The notes under the pieces were generated by a model. It did no database searches, was not told where the DNA came from, and was given only the letters and a program-made list of their open reading frames with translations. Shown one piece after another: positions 44,301-50,775 of a DNA stretch of 64,000 nucleotides. Within the stretch, counting starts at the first letter, position 1, and the number at the start of each line of letters is the position of its first letter. Source of the stretch: Pedobacter panaciterrae. GTDB taxonomy: Bacteria > Bacteroidota > Bacteroidia > Sphingobacteriales > Sphingobacteriaceae. The stretch covers positions 806,001 through 870,000 of the forward strand of contig NZ_JABMKW010000008.1 of assembly GCF_013204795.1 (NCBI RefSeq), given 5' to 3'. The position numbers and the translations under genes were made by a program.

Positions 44301-44802
44301 TCCCAGGTATACCTTTTCTTCTAACATTAGCATAGGATTTAAACAATTAGACCTTCAGGTGTTTTTGCAGGGCGTAGGAAAGAGAGATGTAAGGTATGAG
44401 GGTAACATTGCTACCCCAAATACATTTTACTGGCCTTCGCTTTCTTACTACAATGGAAAGACCTGGACGCCAGAGAGAACGGATGCTAAATTTCCACGAT
44501 ATCTTCCTGGTGGTGTAGGTTATGATGACATCAGAAGTTATGATTATCGCGCTTCATCTCTCACGATGCAGAATGTAGCCTATTTAAGGTTTAAGGTGAT
44601 TACCCTGGGGTATAACCTGCCGGCCAGTGTTGCCAACAGTTTAAAAATGAAAACTGCCAGAATATTCTTCAGCGGTCAGGATCTTTTTACCATTTCAAAA
44701 GGAACATTTGGAGGGAACTTTGATCCGGAGGATGGCTTCAGGAATGAGGGAACTTATCCTTTCAATAAAGTGTATTCGCTGGGTCTTACTGTTAAATTTT
44801 AA
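41350..44802 (+). CDS. SusC-like TonB-dependent transducer with STN domain
   Basis: 1150 residues. After the signal region (about 25-45, ending ESFAQ) comes an STN signalling domain (about 46-120: NAQITDVISELKKQTDFDFLY), which contacts FecR in the periplasm. Next are the carboxypeptidase-regulatory-like domain (about 138-215), LNEVVVVGYGTRVKGAITG, the plug (LMLIDGIPGD, ISVLKDASAAIYGARAADGV) and a long barrel ending LGLTVKF. It therefore both imports its ligand and signals its presence. Starts at residues 16 or 24 are also possible; the AACCAACCAACC stretch just before the first ATG suggests the upstream one. Confidence 0.94.
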   Translation: MYKKNTEIVFRRDSCMFRLISLKMRLTYMLLFFSVFQLRAESFAQKISISVQNAQITDVISELKKQTDFDFLYNNATLKNAKPVTLDIKNLDLKKVLDLCFEKQPFDYKIRNKTVLITAKRRWDNTLWPAVEKWQVLKGVVRDSATNETLIGVSIMVEGTKTGAVTDKDGNFTISHPEPNFVLVISYLGYRTEKISISGQQSIEIKMSKMNTSLNEVVVVGYGTRVKGAITGAISTVKSDVFENRPLNNSLDALQGTVPGLTITKGSGQPGNQSYGIKIRGYSSVNESNPLMLIDGIPGDIDNINPNDIAEISVLKDASAAIYGARAADGVIIVTTKKGKSGKPEITYSGTVGLKTPTYLRKIQNTLEYAEFMDEGLRNAGINGFPQEVFDKIRANAAPELDGGWNYGITSYPGFYGYTDWNKEIYKNSTQQLHNLSISGGGENNNYVVSMGYNKDEGSLRFGENNSERYNLRLNYDFRLTPKFNFETRTSFENKSTITPTMLGNALTNVTRQFPYQPVRNPNGQFYGYQGYENPAQSLEEAGTQRGSSSRFATNFKADYTLLEGLKLIGQAAIRLDYLNDNGTNRTFTRYNYVGDIQDIRNTPNSASYLNLKTLNQLYQVYLDYNRQLGADHRINFTGGGSIEKTKIEGQTTYGYNFIGNDIFTLNLADRTKAAYANFTGRLSNQALGSYFGRFSYSFRDKLVLDLTARADGSSKFSPDKRWSAVFPSAALAYNLSEESFIKSLNTFDLLKLRASWGKMGNQEIGLLGLYDYIPLISIGGNYPIGSPNSGLTGANANPASTDRTWETIENKNIGIDVALLSSKLNFSFDYYNKTNNDMLVDIAVPATYGGTAPSSNQGKLVTKGFETSVTWKDQVGAFRYSVSLQLSDSKNKLVELKNLDNYQEGLNKFRQGYGIWSYFGYVYEGIIQNQEQLDNYKKLTGVPARVAIGDVMYRDVDGDGKLTAFGDKSKGLNGDMVYLGNLIPRYTFSSNISIGFKQLDLQVFLQGVGKRDVRYEGNIATPNTFYWPSLSYYNGKTWTPERTDAKFPRYLPGGVGYDDIRSYDYRASSLTMQNVAYLRFKVITLGYNLPASVANSLKMKTARIFFSGQDLFTISKGTFGGNFDPEDGFRNEGTYPFNKVYSLGLTVKF

Positions 44803-44813
44803 ACGCAAGCTTT

Positions 44814-46505
44814 ATGAAACTTAAATATATTAATCATAGGAAATTATTAATTGCAGGTGTGTTTATCCTTGCTGCGCTTTTAAACGGATGCAAAAAAGAC
44901 CTTAACCTGGTTTCGGAGGACAGTATCACTGATGCTACATTCTGGAAAACGGGTGCAGATTTTAAGCTGGCTGCAAATAATCTATATAACGGACTTGACC
45001 GTTTTGGCTTTGAGGATACTGAATCAGATATAGCATTTAATTTTCCAAATTCGGTAAGTAACGGAAACCTGCAGCCTGCAGAGTCAGTGGTACTCTGGAC
45101 AGACAGCTATGGCTATATTCGGTCATCGAACAACATCATTGAAAAAGGATCGGCAAGTACAGATGCTGAAATAAAAAGATATGTGGCAGAAGCCAAATTC
45201 TTCAGGGCATGGTACTACTGGAAGTTACTGAGGCTATATGGTGGAGTGCCATTAATTACAAAAGTCTTGGCAACTGATGATCCGGCTTTATTTACTCCCA
45301 GGTCAAGCAGAACGGAAACTGTTGATTTCATTCTTAAAGATTTACAGGAGGCCAAAGCTGATCTACCTATGCAATCGGCTCTCGCTTCTGTGGATGTTGG
45401 TAGGATTACCCAAGGTGCGACGCTTGCTTTAACTGCACGTGTGGCATTATTTGAGGGGACATGGGGGAAATTCAGGGCTGATGGCAATGCTACAAAATAT
45501 ATTGATGCTGCGATTGCTGCTTCAAGGGAGATCATGAACAGTGGTACATATGGTTTGTACACAGGCAAGGGCGCGCAAAGCTATCGTTACTTATTTTTGG
45601 AAGATGGCGACGACTCCAGGGAATCGATTTTGGACAGGAGATATGCCCGAAATATCCTGGGACATGATATTCCATATCAGTATGATGGGAACGGTTATAA
45701 CCCGACCAGAAAGATGGTTGACCTTTATTTAGATAAGAATGGATTGCCCATCACAGCTCCAGGAACGGTTTTCAAAGGTTACGGCACTTTTGTTTCTGAA
45801 TTTCAGGACAGGGATCCCAGGATGACCATGACGATGATCATTCCGGGAACGTTAACCAACAGGGTTTTCTTTCCCGTAAATAAGATTGCCAACTGGCCTG
45901 ATAAGCCGCAACGTAATTTCAATACAGGATATATACTCTATAAATATATGTCGGAAGACCCAGTGGCCAATAATTCCGGACAAAATGGAGATGCCAGTAT
46001 ATTTGACTTTGATCGCCACCTTATCCGCTATGCAGAAGTGTTGCTTATTTATGCAGAAGCAGTTTTTGAAAAAGCAGGAGCAATAAGCGACGGTGATCTT
46101 GATCTTTCGATTAATAAGCTCAGAGATCGTGCGGGTATGCCGCATTTGACCAACACTTTTGTGGCTACCAATAACCTTAATATGAGAAATGAGATCAGGA
46201 GGGAAAGAACTGTTGAACTCACTTTGGAAGGATTCAGGTACGATGACTTGCGCAGATGGAAAACTGCTGAGACTGAATTGCCACAGGATGTTAAAGGAAT
46301 TAAAATTACTGGTTCTGACTGGGCTGGGAAAGCACCTTACAGCGATCCAAGCTACCTGAGTAAGGTAGATGCAAATGGTTTTCTGATTGCTGAAAAAAGC
46401 CGAAAATTCGATCCAAATAAGGATTATCTTCAGCCGCTTCCGACTAAAGAGGTCGCCTTTTATCAGGCTAATGGCCACAAATTAGAACAGAACCCTGGCT
46501 GGTAG
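44814..46505 (+). CDS. SusD-like surface lipoprotein
   Basis: 563 residues, lipobox ALLNGCKKD (Cys at 26). TPR-type segments include YVAEAKFFRAWYYWKLLRLYGGVPLI. The late motif FDRHLIRYAEVLLIYAEAVFE is followed by INKLRDRAGMPHL and RRERTVELTLEGFRYDDLRRW, and the protein ends QNPGW. It follows the SusC gene by 11 bp and forms the ligand-binding lid of that transporter. Confidence 0.94.
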   Translation: MKLKYINHRKLLIAGVFILAALLNGCKKDLNLVSEDSITDATFWKTGADFKLAANNLYNGLDRFGFEDTESDIAFNFPNSVSNGNLQPAESVVLWTDSYGYIRSSNNIIEKGSASTDAEIKRYVAEAKFFRAWYYWKLLRLYGGVPLITKVLATDDPALFTPRSSRTETVDFILKDLQEAKADLPMQSALASVDVGRITQGATLALTARVALFEGTWGKFRADGNATKYIDAAIAASREIMNSGTYGLYTGKGAQSYRYLFLEDGDDSRESILDRRYARNILGHDIPYQYDGNGYNPTRKMVDLYLDKNGLPITAPGTVFKGYGTFVSEFQDRDPRMTMTMIIPGTLTNRVFFPVNKIANWPDKPQRNFNTGYILYKYMSEDPVANNSGQNGDASIFDFDRHLIRYAEVLLIYAEAVFEKAGAISDGDLDLSINKLRDRAGMPHLTNTFVATNNLNMRNEIRRERTVELTLEGFRYDDLRRWKTAETELPQDVKGIKITGSDWAGKAPYSDPSYLSKVDANGFLIAEKSRKFDPNKDYLQPLPTKEVAFYQANGHKLEQNPGW

Positions 46506-46522
46506 GATGATTTTACGCTCGA

Positions 46523-46551
46523 GCTGGCCGACTGTTGTCGGCTGGCTTTTT
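46523..46551 (+). terminator. Rho-independent terminator after SusD
   Basis: GCCGAC (46527-46532), loop TGTT, GTCGGC (46537-46542); outer bases extend the stem with two G-U pairs, and TGGCTTTTT follows. It lies about 20 bp after the SusD stop and separates it from the next gene, which is probably also read at a lower level or from its own promoter. Confidence 0.8.
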
Positions 46552-46588
46552 ATACAATAATGATTAAATGAATTAAAAAATAAATTAT

Positions 46589-47938
46589 ATGTTCAAAAAA
46601 GTGAGTTTATTAAACTTCTTGGTTATCTGCCTGATGTCTTTGGCATTTGGACAGCAAGCAAAGAAATCAGCTTCTGGAGGGCTTATGGGCCATCGATTTT
46701 TAACTTTTAATACTATAATAAGGGTAAACCAGATTGAAGTATCACGGGATCGGAGTGTTGGCGAGGATGAGCGGGCTTTACATACACCTGAAAAAGTTAT
46801 TGCTTTCAGAAAAGCCGTGGAAGAGGGTTTTCCTGGAGCCAAGATGACCTGGGCGTTTAGCTGGCTGGCGCTGAATGACAGCACAGAGAATTATAAAGAA
46901 ATCCGGAAACTCGTTGTTGGCTATCACCGTGAATATGGTGACGAGATAACGTTTATCCCCGGTGCTTATTTTGCAAATGCTTATAATACTACTGAGCAAG
47001 TAAATAAGGACCTGCATGACGGACTTGCACTTGTAAGCCGGATGGTAGGCAACAGCTACCGCCCGCTTAGTATAGTAGCGGGTTTCCTTTCTGCAAAAAA
47101 CCAACAATACCTAGCTGAAAAAGAAAATATACATGTTTGCCAGGGCAACATCTGGAGTCAGTTTGCGATTGATAACCAGGATGGCGATGGTTCTGTTTCT
47201 TATCCCTTTTATCCTTCAAAAGAGCATTTTTGCAAACCTGCACAAGGTAAGAGCGATTTTATTGATGTAGTTAATCTGGACGGGTGGACTGTGGATTTTT
47301 TAGCCGCCAGACGACAAGGTTTTGCAGAAGGTTTTAACAGCCGTATGGGAGTTGGACCTATAGAAACATTAGGTAAGCACGGAAACGAGATCGGCCTGAA
47401 AGAAATGCTTCATGCTACTGCTATCCATTTTGATAAGGGCTTTGAATTGAATGGGTTTGGTTGGGTTACTAATTGCTGGGAATTGTCTCTTCCTTATGAT
47501 GCTGCCCGGTTGAAGGATTGGCTAAGCAGTGTAAAAAAACGCTGGCCGGATACAAAAGTGATTACCCAGGGAGAGTTTGGTTTACTATGGAGATCCCATT
47601 ACAAAAGCAACGATTTCAACTATCGCTTTGTAGAAAAAGGGTCAGGAATTGGTGGTTCGGATGCCAATCTTGAGATTAGTTGGTTTATGAACAAGGATTT
47701 CAGGCTGGCATTGCTTAGGGACTGGAAACTTAATAGCCCGAAGTTGGTAGTTGACTTTACCCGTTACGATTTGAATGCAAGGGAGCCAATTGGAATGACG
47801 AGAAAGTGGAGCTTAATGGGCGATATTAATCAAAAACAAACCCGTCCGCAGGATAAGCCCGTTCCGTTGAATAAGCTGCCGGAAAAATCAAATTTGATTA
47901 TAAAAAAACGATACCCAAATTTATTAAAAGGGTTGTAA
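46589..47938 (+). CDS. Secreted protein, probably DUF3863 family
   Basis: 449 residues with signal peptide MFKKVSLLNFLVICLMSLAFGQQ. I recognise it only loosely as a DUF3863-type Bacteroidota protein, a secreted family of unknown function. Visible features are a start GGLMGHRFLTFNTIIRVNQIE, segments such as WAFSWLALND and FIPGAYFANAYNTTEQV, a region NIWSQFAIDNQDGDGSVSYPFYPSKEHF, and conserved-looking acids in NCWELSLPYD and VITQGEFGLLWRSHY. The alternation of strands and helices would suit a barrel-type hydrolase or deacetylase, but that is inference. It follows the SusC/SusD pair, so it may process their ligand. Confidence 0.6.
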   Translation: MFKKVSLLNFLVICLMSLAFGQQAKKSASGGLMGHRFLTFNTIIRVNQIEVSRDRSVGEDERALHTPEKVIAFRKAVEEGFPGAKMTWAFSWLALNDSTENYKEIRKLVVGYHREYGDEITFIPGAYFANAYNTTEQVNKDLHDGLALVSRMVGNSYRPLSIVAGFLSAKNQQYLAEKENIHVCQGNIWSQFAIDNQDGDGSVSYPFYPSKEHFCKPAQGKSDFIDVVNLDGWTVDFLAARRQGFAEGFNSRMGVGPIETLGKHGNEIGLKEMLHATAIHFDKGFELNGFGWVTNCWELSLPYDAARLKDWLSSVKKRWPDTKVITQGEFGLLWRSHYKSNDFNYRFVEKGSGIGGSDANLEISWFMNKDFRLALLRDWKLNSPKLVVDFTRYDLNAREPIGMTRKWSLMGDINQKQTRPQDKPVPLNKLPEKSNLIIKKRYPNLLKGL

Positions 47939-47972
47939 TTTAAACATACAGGGTGATACACAGAAAGCTAAA

Positions 47973-48008
47973 TTTTCAGAAGTGTTGATATGTAAACACT
48001 TCTGAAAA
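47973..48008. repeat. 14-bp perfect inverted repeat between convergent genes
   Basis: TTTTCAGAAGTGTT (47973-47986) and AACACTTCTGAAAA (47995-48008) pair perfectly around 8 bases. The gap separates the convergent DUF3863-like and LytTR genes (75 bp). On both strands the hairpin begins with Ts and ends with As, the reverse of an intrinsic terminator, although it may still end or protect transcripts. Confidence 0.55.
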
Positions 48009-48013
48009 GAAGC

Positions 48014-49129
48014 CTAGCGATCTAACCATTTTTTGAATTCTGCAACTTTGTTCTTGCTGATGATGACCGGTTCGCTGGTCTTAGGATCTGTAACTATTCG
48101 CAACTGATTTTTACCGTATACGAAAATAGTTTTGATTGACCTCATGTTGATGATGAACTGTCTGTTTGCTCGGTAGAAGATATCGTTGTCCAACTGCTTC
48201 ATCAGTTCGTCAAGGCTTATATTGGTAGAGAACTGCTTGTTGTCGAAAGTAAATATAAGAACGGTACTCCCGTCTAAAAAGAAATAGGCGATCTCGGACA
48301 CATCCAGGTGTATAAGTTCATCTTTATGGTAGGTGATAATCCTTTTCCGACCGTTTTCCTTTTCTCGTTCAGGGTGCTGAACCAGTATCTGATCCTGCAG
48401 TTTTTCCTGCAAGGTATTGAGTTGCAGGTCGAGTGTACTCAGGCTGTTGATCTTTTCATTAAGGCCTGCGATTTCGTCTTCCAAGGCCTGTTCATGCTTG
48501 CTGTAAATCCTTCTTATCAGCAATAGGCAACACGTAATAATGATCAGGGTACTAAGCAGAAAACCAATGCTAAACTGCTTATATAGATCGGAAAGTTCCT
48601 GGTGCATTACCTCGATATTTGCATGGGAAGCTACAATCCAGTCGCTGCCTTTTACGGGGTACACATTTACGATTTCCGAGCTTCTGTGTTGGCTTTTGGG
48701 AAAGTTTCTGATACCACCGAGCTTTTTCTGAGAACTGATGACCTCGCTAAAGGAAATAGAATTTTTTCCTTCACCCAGATCAAGTTGGGAGTTGTTTTGT
48801 TCAATTTTTTGCCCTATAAGCGCCGGATTGGGATGGCAAAGTTCGATGCAGTTCTTATCATACATACAGATGAATTCGCTTTGCACGTCGGTATTCTCGA
48901 TACTCTGCTGCAGGTTCCGTATCACTTGTGGCTTTTCAATTCCAATGAGCAGCTGTTGTTCCAGTAATCTGCCAATCTCCCTGCTTTCACGTTTCCCAGA
49001 TTCCATCTTGCTGGTCCAAAGTTTTTCACTGGCAACCTGGTAAAGATAGCGGAAAGAGAAAAAACTGATCAACAATACCGTGGCAGTAACGGTTATGAAA
49101 ACGTAAATATGCAGTCGGGTCTTATTCAT
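48014..49129 (-). CDS. Membrane-bound LytTR one-component regulator
   Basis: 371 residues from the Met at 49129 (MNKTRLHIYVFITVTATVLL); a Met at 49159 adds ten. Membrane helix 1 (about 7-28) and helix 2 (about 190-212: FSIGFLLSTLIIITCCLLLI) enclose a periplasmic domain of about 160 residues with a CHASE/Cache-like look (FICMYDKNCIELCHPNPALIGQKI). A coiled coil (about 220-255) leads to a LytTR DNA-binding domain (about 275-371: DVSEIAYFFLDGSTVLIFT, FYRANRQFIINMRSI). Sensor and DNA-binding parts are in one chain without kinase or receiver. It is divergent from the cytochrome P460 gene, its likely target. Confidence 0.85.
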   Translation of the reverse strand: MNKTRLHIYVFITVTATVLLISFFSFRYLYQVASEKLWTSKMESGKRESREIGRLLEQQLLIGIEKPQVIRNLQQSIENTDVQSEFICMYDKNCIELCHPNPALIGQKIEQNNSQLDLGEGKNSISFSEVISSQKKLGGIRNFPKSQHRSSEIVNVYPVKGSDWIVASHANIEVMHQELSDLYKQFSIGFLLSTLIIITCCLLLIRRIYSKHEQALEDEIAGLNEKINSLSTLDLQLNTLQEKLQDQILVQHPEREKENGRKRIITYHKDELIHLDVSEIAYFFLDGSTVLIFTFDNKQFSTNISLDELMKQLDNDIFYRANRQFIINMRSIKTIFVYGKNQLRIVTDPKTSEPVIISKNKVAEFKKWLDR

Positions 49130-49272
49130 TTGGGATGCTTGAGTAAAGTTCACGTACAAGAAGGGGTGTGTGAACTATAAATTTGTGTAAGCCGAATGTC
49201 CTAAAAATATGGACTTATTCAAAGAAAAAAAATCGGCTTTACCGGCTAATAATTCCCTTTAACAGGAAAACA

Positions 49273-49304
49273 TTGGTTCAATCAGCTCGTAGAGAGTAGT
49301 TTTG
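49273..49304 (+). promoter_or_regulatory. Predicted promoter of the cytochrome P460 gene
   Basis: TTG at 49273-49275, 21 bases, then TAGTTTTG at 49297-49304, an exact match to the Bacteroidota -7 consensus TAnnTTTG. Transcription would begin near 49311, shortly before the ATG at 49333. It lies in the 203-bp gap shared with the divergent LytTR regulator; no clear LytTR direct repeat was recognised there. Confidence 0.55.
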
Positions 49305-49332
49305 TTTCATCATTATCTAATATAAGTAGTAT

Positions 49333-50283
49333 ATGAAACGTAAATGGAAAATTATTATTTGTATCGCACTTGCCTTAGTATGCCTGCAATTTATAAGGCC
49401 AAAAGAAACCACAGGCTCGGCATATGGCGTGGGCAAGCAGCTAGGTGGTGTGTCCAGAGAAGTAAACGGAATCTTGCAGACTGCTTGCTTTGATTGCCAT
49501 TCTAGTGAAACGCGGCTACACTGGTATGACAAGATTACTCCTGTGAATTTTCTGGTCGCTTCGCATATCAGAAACGGTAGAAAAGCGCTCGATTTTTCGA
49601 ATTGGGATTCGCTGGCTACCGCGCAGCAAAGTGCTGCGCTTTACTATGCGCTCAATAAGATCTTGTCCGGAGAGATGCCACTGCCAAGCTATACTGCCGT
49701 TCATCCTCAGGCTAAGGTGGATGAAAATGAGATTGAAACATTAAAACGTTACCTACTTTCCATTTCTTACGGAGCTAAACAAGGTAAAGTTGCGCCAAAC
49801 AACCCTAAAGAAATAACGGCTGTGGGTGTTAAGCCAGAGCGGGAAGTTAAACCATCTCCTAACGGGATAGCTTATATTCCAGATTACCGAAATTGGAAGG
49901 CAATAAGTACTACGGACCGTTTCGACAATGGAACATTACGTATTATTTTTGCAAATGAAACCGCCGTAAAGGCCTTGCAGTCAAAAAAAACAGATCCATG
50001 GCCGGATGGGAGTATTTTTGCGAAGACTGCCTGGAAGCAGCAACAAAATGCTGATGGAAGTATTTCTGCCGGGAAATTTGTACAGGTCGAGTTCATGATA
50101 AAAGATGCCCGTAAATATGCCAAAACAAAAGGATGGGGCTGGGGAAGATGGAAAGGCGACGATTTGCTGCCTTACGGAAAGACTTTGGATTTTGATACCG
50201 AATGCGTTTCCTGTCATCAACCTCAGCGAGATAATGATTATGTATTTACCAGGCCAATAGACCTGTTCAATTTTAAAAATTAA
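49333..50283 (+). CDS. Heme-binding-domain plus cytochrome P460 protein
   Basis: 316 residues with an N-terminal membrane or signal helix (MKRKWKIIICIALALVCLQF). The first domain (about 25-150) is a haem-binding c-type domain with CFDCHSSETRLHWYDKITPV. The second (about 165-305) is a cytochrome P460-type domain with NETAVKALQ, WPDGSIFAKTAWKQQ and a C-terminal heme motif CVSCHQPQ. Two c-type hemes are thus expected in the periplasm. Known P460 proteins oxidise hydroxylamine or act on nitrogen oxides, but many Bacteroidota members have no known role. The following lipoprotein gene begins 6 bp after its stop. Confidence 0.85.
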   Translation: MKRKWKIIICIALALVCLQFIRPKETTGSAYGVGKQLGGVSREVNGILQTACFDCHSSETRLHWYDKITPVNFLVASHIRNGRKALDFSNWDSLATAQQSAALYYALNKILSGEMPLPSYTAVHPQAKVDENEIETLKRYLLSISYGAKQGKVAPNNPKEITAVGVKPEREVKPSPNGIAYIPDYRNWKAISTTDRFDNGTLRIIFANETAVKALQSKKTDPWPDGSIFAKTAWKQQQNADGSISAGKFVQVEFMIKDARKYAKTKGWGWGRWKGDDLLPYGKTLDFDTECVSCHQPQRDNDYVFTRPIDLFNFKN

Positions 50284-50289
50284 ACGATC

Positions 50290-50763
50290 ATGAAAAGGAA
50301 ATCAATTATAGGAATGATCTTATTCGGTTTGGCGCTAGCATTAGGCTGCAGTTCGGAACGTAGCGACAGTTTGAATGATGAAGCCTCAGTTGGATCTGTT
50401 CAGGGACTACCCGAAAATCCCTTACTACTAACCGCTCTAACAACAAGCATTCGTCCTGATAACGGTACCACGTCTACACTTTATGGAAATGAGCTAGCCG
50501 TACGCCATACGCACACGCAAGAGAATAGCTATCCGGCTGGCACGATTCTGTACAATGTTACCTGGAAACAAAAAGCAGATCCTCACTGGTTTGGTGCCCG
50601 TGTGCCAGGGAAAGTATTTTCGGTCGAGCGTGTTTCGATCGGCCTAAGTGGCGAAATGGTATATGAACTCTATAAGGGGAGCCCTCTAAGGTTGGTGCCG
50701 GCTTCGGATCAGATACAAAGGCTGTCGCAAGTCTTATCCATTCAACAGGCAATATCGCCATAG
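50290..50763 (+). CDS. Lipoprotein with a heme-less P460-like core
   Basis: 157 residues, lipobox ALALGCSSE (Cys at 20). Its segment NELAVRH, YPAGTILYNVTWKQK and GKVFSVERVSI parallels NETAVKA, WPDGSIFAKTAWKQQ and GKFVQVEFMI of the preceding P460 protein in the same order, yet it has no CxxCH. I infer a P460-fold protein without covalently bound heme, perhaps a partner or regulator of its neighbour. The similarity is short and was seen by eye. It converges on the MscS gene with 12 bp between stops. Confidence 0.6.
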   Translation: MKRKSIIGMILFGLALALGCSSERSDSLNDEASVGSVQGLPENPLLLTALTTSIRPDNGTTSTLYGNELAVRHTHTQENSYPAGTILYNVTWKQKADPHWFGARVPGKVFSVERVSIGLSGEMVYELYKGSPLRLVPASDQIQRLSQVLSIQQAISP

Positions 50764-50775
50764 GTCAGATAGGAA

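Noticed and set aside
45852..46478. 208-codon open frame on the minus strand inside the SusD gene
   Set aside because: It is an antisense shadow of conserved SusD sequence; its translation has no domain-like pattern.
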